From Lunatibacter sp035460985 (GTDB taxonomy: Bacteria > Bacteroidota > Bacteroidia > Cytophagales > Cyclobacteriaceae), in assembly GCA_035460985.1 (NCBI GenBank), contig DATHWC010000352.1, positions 1 through 5,723 of the forward strand: 5,723 nucleotides of DNA, given 5' to 3'. Shown piece by piece: positions 1 through 5,723 of this stretch. The position numbers and the translations under genes are program-made. Every line of letters begins with the position of its first letter. The stretch's first letter is position 1. The notes under the pieces were generated by a model that searched no databases, was not told where the DNA came from, and was given only the letters and a program-made list of their open reading frames with translations.

Positions 1-145
1 TTGCCCCTCCCCTCCGCACGTCCATAGAACATCTTCCCTTTTTCGCAACAGCGACACTTGAACGGGTCCTTTCCCAGTATTTCCTCCAGAATTTCATAGG
101 TCGACAACCCCTCATAAAAGGAGATGAACCTCGCCGCTTTCCGGG
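1..145 (-). pseudogene. IS91-family transposase, C-terminal remnant (continues past left edge)
   Basis: In a minus-strand frame different from that of the adjacent recombinase fragment, this stretch reads as a short Tyr-Glu-Gly-Leu-Ser-Thr segment, then GKDPFKCRCCEKGKM and a few more residues to the window edge. The paired cysteines (C-R-C-C) followed by Lys-Gly-Lys-Met resemble the C-terminal metal-binding tail of IS91-type rolling-circle transposases. In that family this tail follows a motif like R-I-R-H-Y-G-F-L-S. The catalytic HUH and tyrosine domains are absent: the reading joins recombinase sequence somewhere around 125-155. It has no start codon and cannot be a functional transposase. 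The family call rests on a short motif. The right boundary given is approximate because I cannot place the deletion breakpoint to the base. Confidence 0.55.
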
Positions 146-381
146 TCCCAGTCCCTGCCGAGAACATCAGCGAAAAGAATTTTGAAGGCACTGATAGTCT
201 GGTTTTCGCTCGAGGCCGACAGGTTTTTCGTCTCGACCTTGTGGAAAAAACACTCTTTTATCTCGGCTATACTGATGTGTTCGGGGCTTTTTCCAAAATG
301 GCTGGAAACTAAGGATACATGGGAAATGTAATTCTCGATACTTCTGGGAGAGTAGTTTCTGATCTGCATCTCCTCATACAT
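112..381 (-). pseudogene. Tyrosine recombinase (phage-integrase type), N-terminal fragment
   Basis: The reading gives 89 residues. Its first 75 or so look like the SAM-like, core-DNA-binding N-terminal domain of tyrosine recombinases: MQIRNYSPRSIENYISHV, then a helix around HFGKSPEHIS, then a segment ending SAFKILFADVLGRDW. Intact members of this type continue for about another 200 residues with the catalytic R...H-x-x-R...Y domain. Here the frame ends after about 10 unrelated residues, so all catalytic residues are missing. The ATG at 381 is the first start codon after an upstream in-frame stop. The missing part is replaced by transposase C-terminal sequence in another frame. Some IS91-family elements carry an integrase-like gene just upstream of the transposase, so this looks like one such element with its middle deleted. 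It is almost certainly non-functional. Confidence 0.72.
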
Positions 382-531
382 CTGCTGACGTAGGCTTTTT
401 TTTCCATGATTGATAAAGTTTAAAGATTATACATGGAATAAAAATAAGCTATATATCTGAAAATAAGAACTTTAATACCTAAAAAGTGAAAAACTACCGA
501 CGTAAGGAGGTTTTGTTCAACTCGTTTATTG

Positions 532-548
532 GTCTGGGTTTTCCAGAC
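532..548. repeat. Small perfect hairpin GTCTGG-N5-CCAGAC
   Basis: GTCTGG at 532-537 is followed after GTTTT by its exact complement CCAGAC at 543-548. A further copy of GGTCTGG occurs at 573-579. No T-tract follows directly on either strand, so it does not look like a terminator. No gene around it explains it, and a chance origin is possible for a 6-bp stem. Confidence 0.3.
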
Positions 549-687
549 TCTATATCCATATTTGGACGGCTTGGTCTGGTATACCTACTTTTATATTTCT
601 CCAGAAATCCAATCCACAGAAAAATGAATCTTCCTCATACTTCCAATAGCTATTGCTGGTTTTTAAAGATAAGGCTTTCATTCAGCG

Positions 688-715
688 AAAAAATACCCTG
701 ATCGAGGTATTTTTT
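688..715. terminator. Bidirectional intrinsic terminator hairpin
   Basis: A perfect 10-bp stem (AAAAAATACC / GGTATTTTTT) encloses an 8-base loop, CTGATCGA. Each strand presents an A-run before the stem and a six-T run within and after it, so it could terminate transcription in either direction. On the minus strand it is the first strong terminator-like structure after the murQ stop codon, roughly 200 bases downstream, so it may end the lipoprotein-aldolase-murQ operon. The stem has few G-C pairs, which would make it a moderate rather than a very strong stem. Confidence 0.65.
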
Positions 716-917
716 ATTCCATTCATTTATAATACCAAATCATATAGGCAAAACCGGATATTCTCAGGTTAGACCCCGGTAAAAAGAATTAAAAAGCCAT
801 TCCCATTTGTCAATTATTCTAAGGTAGCCGTTAAATTTTCGGGTTTACTAGCTAGGGGCAGGTTTCGATAGGGAGGCTCTTGCTTTTCACCATTTAATCA
901 TGTCGATTTCGGTATAA

Positions 918-1721
918 TTATAGCCTATCCAACGCCTTTCTGACCGAACCCGTTTCCAACAAAAGAGCTTTGGCTTCTTCGTACTTGGAAAGGCCTGAGC
1001 GCTCCATCAGCATCTTTACCGCACGGTCGGTAATCTTGTCATTGATCAGTAAGACATTCACCATCTTATTGTCCTCCACCCTTCCCAACTGTACCATGGT
1101 AGTGGTGCTAATCATATCAAAAATCATCTTTTGGGCCGTACCGCATTTCATTCGGGTACTTCCTGTAATAAATTCCGGTCCGGTAATGACCTCAATAGGT
1201 AAATCCGAATACTGCGCTATGGGTGAATCCGGATTGCTTACCAAGCACCCGGTGGGAATGCCCTTTGCCTGGCAGGATTTAAGTGATTCCAACACAAATG
1301 GGGTGGTTCCGCTAGCAGATATCCCCAAAACAAAGTCTTTTGGGGAAGCATGATGGCTTTCCAAGGCCTTCCATCCTGCTTCTATATTGTCTTCTTCCTC
1401 TTCCCTTGCCTCGACCAAATGGTCAACTCCACCAGCTAGGATTACATTGACTACACCTTTGGGAATTCCATAGGTCGTCGGAAGCTCGATGGCATCCAAT
1501 ACAGAAAGTCTACCCCCACTACCTGCGCCCAAATAAAACAAGCGGCCCCCATCCTTAAGTTGGGAAACGATCTTCGTTATCACCGCATTGATTTGAGGAA
1601 GGGCCTTTTCGATAGCCAAAGCCACTTTTTTATCTTCCCTATTGATACTTGCCGTTAACTCCTCCACGGACATCTTTTCCAAATGCCGATAAAGTGAATC
1701 CTGTTCTGTAATTTTTGTCAT
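918..1721 (-). CDS. murQ: MurQ-family N-acetylmuramic acid 6-phosphate etherase (SIS domain)
   Basis: This cytoplasmic lyase family cleaves the lactyl ether of MurNAc-6-phosphate, giving GlcNAc-6-phosphate and D-lactate in peptidoglycan recycling. I chose the ATG at 1721 (267 residues, MTKITEQDSLYRHLEKMSVEEL), which matches the family N-terminus. An in-frame ATG at 1784 would add 21 non-conserved residues and overlap the upstream gene. Visible family features are INREDKKVALAIEKALPQI, the sugar-phosphate loop GAGSGGRLSVLDAIELPTTYG (split here as GAGSGGRL and SVLDAIELPTTYG), SASGTTPFV, and EFITGSTRMKCGTAQKM. Both acid/base glutamates known from E. coli MurQ (Glu83 and Glu114) have counterparts, in AIELPT and EEEEDN. 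Length is near that of Bacteroidota homologues and shorter than the E. coli protein of about 298 residues. The loop departs from the usual GAGTSGRLGVLDASE, so a related but different 6-phosphosugar substrate is possible. It is the last gene of the operon, 19 bases after the aldolase. Confidence 0.9.
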   Translation of the reverse strand: MTKITEQDSLYRHLEKMSVEELTASINREDKKVALAIEKALPQINAVITKIVSQLKDGGRLFYLGAGSGGRLSVLDAIELPTTYGIPKGVVNVILAGGVDHLVEAREEEEDNIEAGWKALESHHASPKDFVLGISASGTTPFVLESLKSCQAKGIPTGCLVSNPDSPIAQYSDLPIEVITGPEFITGSTRMKCGTAQKMIFDMISTTTMVQLGRVEDNKMVNVLLINDKITDRAVKMLMERSGLSKYEEAKALLLETGSVRKALDRL

Positions 1722-1740
1722 GTTTTTTTCTAGAATTATC

Positions 1741-2544
1741 TTAAATGGCTTGGGAATCATTGCCTTGACTAAAACTTTCTCCAATAGCCGATTTCAATTG
1801 GTGCATATCCTGCTGCAAACGCTGGTAAAATAAGGCAAAGTCAGAACTGTGGAGCACTAGGTTAACACCAGCTTCCATCCACCGAATCTGTCTTTCGGGT
1901 CCTTCGGAAAAATGAATGCCCACACTGAGGTTTCTCGTTTTGCAGGAATTGATTATTCGTGTGACTGCAGCTTCAAAATCAGGATGGTCATATTGCTCTG
2001 GCAGTCCCATACTGACCGACAGGTCATGGGGTCCGATAAACACGGCATCCAAACCCGGTATCTCCAGCAGGTCCTCCAACCTATCCAACGCGGCAACACT
2101 TTCTATATTGGCGATGCACCAGTTCCCCTTGTTATACTGATCCAAATAGGCCTGTAAATCCGGGGAGACAATCTCTTCTCCCGACAAAATCCGCTCCAAT
2201 TTCTGGCCTTTCAAAGGCCTGAATTTCGTCGCACCAACCAACTCCCGAATCTGCATCGGGGATTCCAAATAGGGAGCAACGATCCCCTTAGCCCCAGCAT
2301 CTATTAGCTGACAGGCTAAAAACGGATCGGGATTGGGGATACGGACGATCGGAAAAATACCAGACGCCGCAATCACCTGGCAAAGGTGCGAAACCTGAGT
2401 GCGGTCAAGAGCGATATGTTCGGTATCGATAAATATGAAGTCCAACCCAACCCCCTTCCAGACTTTTGGCCAGAGGGGGTTAAAAGAGGTGATGCATGTT
2501 CCGAAAACACGCTTTCCTTCTTTGATTTTGGTTAAAAACTCCAT
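1741..2544 (-). CDS. HpcH/HpaI-family class II pyruvate aldolase
   Basis: A 267-residue TIM-barrel aldolase of the HpcH/HpaI (aldolase/citrate lyase) family. These divalent-metal enzymes reversibly split 2-keto-3-deoxy or 4-hydroxy-2-oxo acids to pyruvate and an aldehyde in the cytoplasm. The key residues of E. coli HpaI are all recognisable: the base His43 in FIFIDTEH, Arg68 in PIVRIP, and the metal ligands Glu148 in IANIES and Asp174 in FIGPHDLS. The GAKGIVAPYLES strand is also typical. The start MEFLTKIKEGKRVFGT fits family N-termini. The loop after residue 108 (FRPLKGQKLERIL) lacks the usual P-x-G-x-R-G stretch, so substrate cannot be assigned from well-studied members. It starts 11 bases after the lipoprotein stop and is followed 19 bases later by murQ, so all three are probably co-transcribed. 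Family assignment is firm; substrate is unknown. Confidence 0.9.
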   Translation of the reverse strand: MEFLTKIKEGKRVFGTCITSFNPLWPKVWKGVGLDFIFIDTEHIALDRTQVSHLCQVIAASGIFPIVRIPNPDPFLACQLIDAGAKGIVAPYLESPMQIRELVGATKFRPLKGQKLERILSGEEIVSPDLQAYLDQYNKGNWCIANIESVAALDRLEDLLEIPGLDAVFIGPHDLSVSMGLPEQYDHPDFEAAVTRIINSCKTRNLSVGIHFSEGPERQIRWMEAGVNLVLHSSDFALFYQRLQQDMHQLKSAIGESFSQGNDSQAI

Positions 2545-2555
2545 AGGTCAATGAT

Positions 2556-4805
2556 TTAATTTGATGCTTCTGGGCCGGAAATTACCTCCAAATATCGTCC
2601 CATCCAATAGGGCAAAAGCCAAATATCGCCCGCACTGCTTTCTGAGCGGCCCATACCACCAGCATCCAAGCCAAAGCGGTTGGCGTTGTGTCTTCTTATC
2701 GGCAATTCATCAGGCGGTAACACCTCGGCAGTTGTCTGTCGTCGGAAGTTTTGTTCGAGAAGATCAATGTCTTTGCGATGGCTATTGCTTACCGACCAGT
2801 TGACCAAATCCATGGGGTACTCCTGTAGGTACCATACGGCTTCCTCCCTGTCAAAATTGTCAGGAGTTACCAAAGCTGTAAAGATATTCCAAAGTCCTTC
2901 CTTCTCTGGCCTTTCCGACTCCCAGTGGTCGATGATGGATTCCTTGTATTTTGCTTTGAGGGTGTCATTAAAGGCATACCGATACAGCCCCCAATAGCCG
3001 AGAAAGTACATTTCATCATCCGAATGATTCCAGGATTCCGAGAGCATTTCCGCCCATTCATCCGTTCCCTCCTCAGCTTTGCCAATTTGCTCCATGGGCA
3101 CCATCATATTTTCCAGGTAACCATGGTCCTCCATCAGCTCAAAGGCTTTGGTTTTATAAATCTCCTTTTGGGTAAAATGATAGGCAGTCTGCAACATGGC
3201 CACGATATTGGAGGAATTAAGTTTCCTGTCGCCGACCATACGTGGGAAATTATTTACATAATCCGGATGCCACTTGCCCCAAAGCGTGGGCTTTCCATCG
3301 TAATCAATCAAATACCAGTCATTGTCCACAATATGCCGCATCAGGGCGTCTATAAGACGGACCGCCTGATCCTTCAGCTCCTTGTCCTCCACCAACTCAG
3401 CCACTACGCCAAAGACAAAGATATGTCCGATGGCTTCGTCACTACTAGTTGTAGCCTTCCAGTCCCATTCCGGATGACTGGCAGGCTGCCAACGGTCAGG
3501 ATCAGAAAGCTGATCTATATATCCCCTACGGGCAAAGGAGCGGGAAGGAAACCCTTCTATGGGATTGATAGTATAAAGCCTTTCCATGGCATCCATGGAT
3601 TCACGGATATTTTGCAGGGCTTCGGATTCTCCGGTTACCGCATAGCGGAAGGCTTCCCCTCCCAAGTACATGGATGTCCACAAGCCGTCATTGTCTGAAT
3701 CACCTAAGCGTCCCGTATTAAAGTTACCTTTTTCCATTCCCACCAAGGAGGAATTGAATCCATATCGGATATGACGTTCCCGAACCTGCTTGTCAAAAAA
3801 TTCAGCTTTTTGCTGTAGAGTATGTTCGAAAAACTCCAGTTTGCTCAACCCCTTATCTGTCAAAATCAACACATCGTTGCCTTTGCCGGGGGCCAAGTGC
3901 TTGACTATATCTCCGGGAAGCCAGCGTTCGCCGAAATAGTAGTTATATTTTCCATCTTTTTTTTTCATAAACGCTCCCTTTTCAGAACCAAACCAAAGGT
4001 TTCCATGAATTTCGGCGACTGAAGTGAGAATGGGCCAAGGCAGTTTGTTTTGGCGGTCACTGACTTGTTGTTGGGTCGCTGCACTGACGGTGAGGTAGCC
4101 ATTATTCGTTCCGACAATAAGATTTTTCCCCTCATCAACCAGTGCAAAGCTGGTGAATCCAGATCCTGCAAAACCTTCCTTTACATTGTCCGCCCCGGCC
4201 TGATAGCTGTAGATTTTGTTTGATGTCAGGATAAAAAACTGGTCGTTTGCAGCAATATAGGTCAGGTCCAACACAGTTCCGCTTGGAATGTTTCCTTTCC
4301 AAACCAAACTGGAATCCGCGAGATAGGCTATTTGGCTACCGTCAGACACCAAAAAGGAAAAATCCTTCCCTGCATTAAAAAGCTTCGCATCAGATAGTCC
4401 GTGAGGGACATAAACTGCGCCTGCCCATGCATTGCTCAGGACCGCCTGATCGTCCAGATAGACAAACTGATCCTGAAAGGTATCCATGTCCTTCAGGTTT
4501 TTGTCTTTCATCGGAAGGTAGGTCCGGTCATTGACCATGGTGCCCGGATATAGAAATTGCCCGTCATGTGGTCGAAGCAATCCTTTGTCTGAAAGGACTT
4601 GTAGCGTACCGTTTCTATCCACAAAAGCTTTTTCCAAGTTTACACCGGGCTCTTCGAAATAATACTTCACACTGACTTCCTGTAAGAATGGAATGTCCAC
4701 GTGGACGGATTTCTCTGTTCCCTTTTCTTGGTTGTAGGGGCTGCCGCAGGAAAATACGGCAAATAGGCCTACGGCTACCGAGCAGCCGATAAATGTTTTC
4801 TTCAT
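2556..4805 (-). CDS. Predicted lipoprotein: beta-propeller-like half fused to alpha-helical barrel-like half
   Basis: 749 residues. Residues 1-20 form a lipoprotein signal (MKKTFIGC start, hydrophobic core, lipobox VFSC with Cys20), so the protein is probably anchored to a membrane outside the cytoplasm. Residues about 45-325 consist of short strand-like repeats with propeller signatures such as LWFGSEKGAF (270-279) and LILTDKGLSKLE (313-324). These resemble two-component-regulator propeller blades, but no histidine kinase follows. Residues about 345-745 are helical and aromatic-rich. Conserved-looking blocks are GDSDNDGLWTSMYLGGEAFRY (368-388, acidic and possibly metal-binding), EGFPSRSF (417-424), TSSDEAIGHIF (453-463), HIVDNDWYLIDYDGKPTLWG (491-510), NSSNIVAMLQTAYHF (530-544) and WNHSDDEMYFLGYWGLYRY (592-610). 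I recognise this block set from uncharacterised bacterial proteins. The helix pattern suggests an (alpha/alpha)-barrel like those of many glycosidases and lyases, but no catalytic residue is known. It is the first gene of the probable operon with the aldolase and murQ. Confidence 0.85.
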   Translation of the reverse strand: MKKTFIGCSVAVGLFAVFSCGSPYNQEKGTEKSVHVDIPFLQEVSVKYYFEEPGVNLEKAFVDRNGTLQVLSDKGLLRPHDGQFLYPGTMVNDRTYLPMKDKNLKDMDTFQDQFVYLDDQAVLSNAWAGAVYVPHGLSDAKLFNAGKDFSFLVSDGSQIAYLADSSLVWKGNIPSGTVLDLTYIAANDQFFILTSNKIYSYQAGADNVKEGFAGSGFTSFALVDEGKNLIVGTNNGYLTVSAATQQQVSDRQNKLPWPILTSVAEIHGNLWFGSEKGAFMKKKDGKYNYYFGERWLPGDIVKHLAPGKGNDVLILTDKGLSKLEFFEHTLQQKAEFFDKQVRERHIRYGFNSSLVGMEKGNFNTGRLGDSDNDGLWTSMYLGGEAFRYAVTGESEALQNIRESMDAMERLYTINPIEGFPSRSFARRGYIDQLSDPDRWQPASHPEWDWKATTSSDEAIGHIFVFGVVAELVEDKELKDQAVRLIDALMRHIVDNDWYLIDYDGKPTLWGKWHPDYVNNFPRMVGDRKLNSSNIVAMLQTAYHFTQKEIYKTKAFELMEDHGYLENMMVPMEQIGKAEEGTDEWAEMLSESWNHSDDEMYFLGYWGLYRYAFNDTLKAKYKESIIDHWESERPEKEGLWNIFTALVTPDNFDREEAVWYLQEYPMDLVNWSVSNSHRKDIDLLEQNFRRQTTAEVLPPDELPIRRHNANRFGLDAGGMGRSESSAGDIWLLPYWMGRYLEVISGPEASN

Positions 4806-4855
4806 ATTTGATAGGGGTAATTAATTAAAAACAGCGTTTTGGGTTGTTAAAGAAA

Positions 4856-4889
4856 TTGTCCGCTCCGGTTTTAGACCACAAGCGGACAA
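4856..4889. promoter_or_regulatory. Inverted repeat TTGTCCGCT-N16-AGCGGACAA, candidate operator or leader hairpin
   Basis: TTGTCCGCT (4856-4864) is perfectly complementary to AGCGGACAA (4881-4889), with 16 bases between. The right arm overlaps the candidate -7 element of the minus-strand promoter, and the rest lies where transcription would start. The spacer contains a smaller nested GGT/ACC pairing. No T-run follows on either strand, so a terminator is unlikely. Binding by a repressor would cover the promoter and start site. Alternatively, the 5' end of the mRNA folds into a stem. The perfect 9-bp match is seen directly; the function is inferred. Confidence 0.5.
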
Positions 4890-4894
4890 ATCTA
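4887..4894 (-). promoter_or_regulatory. Candidate Bacteroidota -7 promoter element
   Basis: The minus strand reads TAGATTTG here, an exact match to the Bacteroidota sigma factor -7 consensus TAnnTTTG. A matching TTTG-type -33 element is not evident at the expected spacing upstream. Transcription would begin near 4880, giving a leader of about 75 bases before the lipoprotein ATG at 4805. The consensus is short, so chance occurrence is possible. Its position in front of the operon and under the inverted repeat raises its plausibility. Confidence 0.45.
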
Positions 4895-5014
4895 CCAAAC
4901 CTAACTAGTGATGTAGGTGACATTAAGCCATCCCACTCGTTTGTATTACCGATTTATGAATGTTTCGTACTATTGGACTGGGGGAAAAAATCTGTGTTGG
5001 GGTGAAGTATTTTT

Positions 5015-5130
5015 CCCGCGGAATGCGCAGATGAACGCAGAACTGTATAAGAATTATTTGTGGAAACTATCTCCTAAGTACACAATCGAAATATTGAAAA
5101 ATATCAGCGAAAATCAGCGAGATCTGCGGG
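5015..5130. repeat. Imperfect inverted repeat with CGCnGA motifs (Bacteroidota dispersed intergenic repeat)
   Basis: The left arm 5015-5041 and the complement of the right arm 5104-5130 each begin CCCGC. Each carries three CGCnGA motifs at identical offsets (positions 3, 12 and 22 of the 27-base arm). Overall, 18 of 27 positions match, and the mismatches fall almost entirely between or at the variable base of the motifs. The arms flank 62 AT-rich bases. Sequences of the type CGCAGATnnnCGCAGA recur between genes in many Bacteroidota genomes, so this is probably a REP- or MITE-like element. It might also fold at the 3' end of the sialidase-like transcript. Confidence 0.65.
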
Positions 5131-5173
5131 CCCCCTCTATAAGACTTTGACTTCCTACCAGACCCCCAATACC

Positions 5174-5723
5174 CTACTCCTTATACCTCAAAATCTTCTT
5201 AGGATTTACCACGATATATTTAATCGACTTCTCATTTTTGTCCGGATGAAAGGAATAAGTCAAATTCAGGTTGCCCCTACGGTCTTCGATTAAGCTGGGG
5301 TAGCTGTGTCCACCTTTATCTTTATCCCCGTCCTCCAGATAGACTTTCCATTTCCAGGTTTCTCCCTCATCATCGGACAGGTATAAGGCAACCCTGTACC
5401 TACCATCGTCTACATCGTTTCCTAAAAACGCCCAATGACCGGAGCTAAGCACGTGCAATTCCACGCTTGCTGTATTGGGAATATCTGTTTTTTCCGTTGC
5501 AGACCAGGTATAGCCCTGATCTTTGGATATGCTTTTGTGTACCCGGGAGGGGGCATCTCCGCTATCCCGCATATAGGCTAAAATGTCTCCATTTTCCCTT
5601 CGAGCAAAAGCGGGTTGAATTGGCCCTCTTCCGACAATGGGCAAGCTTGGGGTCCAGGTAGTTCCGTCATCATCAGAAATGGCTGCCATAGAAAAATTAA
5701 ATCCGTCAGAATAAAGCGGCAAT
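5174..5723 (-). CDS. BNR/Asp-box sialidase-like protein, C-terminal part (5' end beyond window)
   Basis: An open frame of about 182 residues enters from the right edge and ends at TAG (5174-5176). The TTG near the edge is an internal leucine codon and not a start. Three Asp boxes (S-x-D-x-G-x-T-W) are exact: SDDDGTTW, SKDQGYTW and SDDEGETW, at about residues 16, 66 and 116 of the visible part. The 50-residue spacing is that of successive blades of a six-bladed sialidase propeller. Other family-like blocks are GRGPIQPAF, AYMRDSGDAPSRV, and HSYPSLIEDRRGNLNLTYSF near the end, with the Y-P-S motif typical of the final blades. Such proteins are usually exported glycosidases or sialidase-like enzymes. 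The N-terminal half with the signal peptide and part of the active site is not visible, so true sialidase activity cannot be claimed. Confidence 0.85.
   Translation of the reverse strand, partial: LPLYSDGFNFSMAAISDDDGTTWTPSLPIVGRGPIQPAFARRENGDILAYMRDSGDAPSRVHKSISKDQGYTWSATEKTDIPNTASVELHVLSSGHWAFLGNDVDDGRYRVALYLSDDEGETWKWKVYLEDGDKDKGGHSYPSLIEDRRGNLNLTYSFHPDKNEKSIKYIVVNPKKILRYKE

Larger units (their letters stand above)
382..917. other. Gene-poor spacer between murQ and the mobile-element remnant
   Basis: This is 536 bases without a convincing gene. A plus-strand frame (486-701, GTG start) and a minus-strand frame (550-681) are open but show no recognisable family. The plus frame ends inside the terminator loop. 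A purine-rich TAAGGAGG lies at 503-510 and would be a perfect Shine-Dalgarno sequence, but no credible gene follows it. The spacer contains a strong terminator hairpin (688-715) and a small hairpin (532-548). A weak 5-bp inverted repeat, ACCGG/CCGGT, occurs at 753-757 and 776-780. The rest is AT-rich and featureless by eye. It may be scar sequence left by the adjacent element. Confidence 0.6.
4806..5173. other. Regulatory and repeat-bearing spacer upstream of the lipoprotein operon
   Basis: These 368 bases separate the sialidase-like gene from the lipoprotein gene, both on the minus strand. The lipoprotein-proximal 90 bases hold a candidate promoter and an overlapping inverted repeat. Bases 5015-5130 hold a dispersed-type inverted repeat. 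A plus-strand open frame (4917-5150, GTG start) runs through that repeat and is best read as chance coding; its end, ENQRDLRAPSIRL, is simply the repeat translated. The spacer size and contents argue that the operon has its own promoter and is not simply read through from the sialidase-like gene. Confidence 0.7.

Noticed and set aside
550..681. 43-residue minus-strand open frame starting ATG at 681
   Set aside because: It lies just past the terminator hairpin with no leader signal of its own. It has no recognisable family, and the length is within chance for AT-rich DNA.
486..701. 71-residue plus-strand open frame starting at GTG
   Set aside because: It shows no recognisable domain, the good Shine-Dalgarno lies inside the frame and not before its start, and its stop codon falls in the loop of the terminator hairpin.
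753..780. ACCGG/CCGGT inverted repeat downstream of murQ as a terminator
   Set aside because: It has only a 5-bp stem with an 18-base loop and a short T-run on the minus strand. The 688-715 hairpin is far stronger.
848..855. CTAGCTAG palindrome downstream of murQ
   Set aside because: It is an isolated 8-base palindrome with no flanking structure or second copy, well within chance.
1722..1784. Upstream ATG extension of murQ by 21 residues
   Set aside because: It would overlap the aldolase gene by 44 bases and the added residues do not resemble the family. The ATG at 1721 matches the expected N-terminus.
2925..3698. 257-residue plus-strand open frame opposite the lipoprotein gene
   Set aside because: It is the antisense shadow of a well-supported gene. 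It shows no domain signature and has low-complexity hydrophobic content typical of complement frames.
4917..5150. 77-residue plus-strand open frame with GTG start
   Set aside because: Its C-terminal third is a translation of the CGCnGA inverted repeat, it has no family signature, and it lies antisense to the transcription direction of the flanking genes. Chance coding is the simplest explanation.

Overview
The window looks like chromosomal DNA from a marine or environmental Bacteroidota, probably near the Cyclobacteriaceae; this is inferred. Base composition is moderate. The lipoprotein signal, the A-rich leaders without strong Shine-Dalgarno sites, a TAnnTTTG-type promoter element and the CGCnGA repeat fit that phylum, and so does the family content. 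No rRNA or other taxonomic marker is present. All recognisable genes lie on the minus strand, so they read from right to left.

From right to left: (1) 5174-5723 is the C-terminal part of a BNR/Asp-box sialidase-like protein that runs off the right edge. (2) 4806-5173 is a 368-base spacer. It holds a Bacteroidota-type dispersed inverted repeat (CGCnGA motifs, 5015-5130), a candidate promoter and a 9-bp inverted repeat that overlaps the promoter. (3) 2556-4805 is a 749-residue predicted lipoprotein joining a beta-propeller-like N-terminal half to an alpha-helical, probably (alpha/alpha)-barrel, C-terminal half. (4) 1741-2544 is an HpcH/HpaI-family pyruvate aldolase with its catalytic residues intact. 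(5) 918-1721 is a MurQ-family N-acetylmuramic acid 6-phosphate etherase with an unusual glycine-rich sugar-phosphate loop. Genes 3 to 5 are separated by only 11 and 19 bases and are almost certainly one operon. (6) 382-917 has no convincing gene but contains a strong bidirectional terminator hairpin. (7) 1-381 is mobile-element wreckage: the N-terminus of a tyrosine recombinase runs, out of frame, into the zinc-finger C-terminus of an IS91-type transposase.

Taken together, the region looks like a small carbohydrate-scavenging locus. A secreted or surface sialidase-like protein and a surface lipoprotein would act outside the cytoplasm. A cytoplasmic SIS-fold lyase and a pyruvate-type aldolase would then process a phosphorylated and/or keto-acid sugar. 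Peptidoglycan MurNAc recycling is the default reading of murQ. The aldolase partner and the altered MurQ loop leave open a different substrate. This pathway is inference; the sequence does not prove it.
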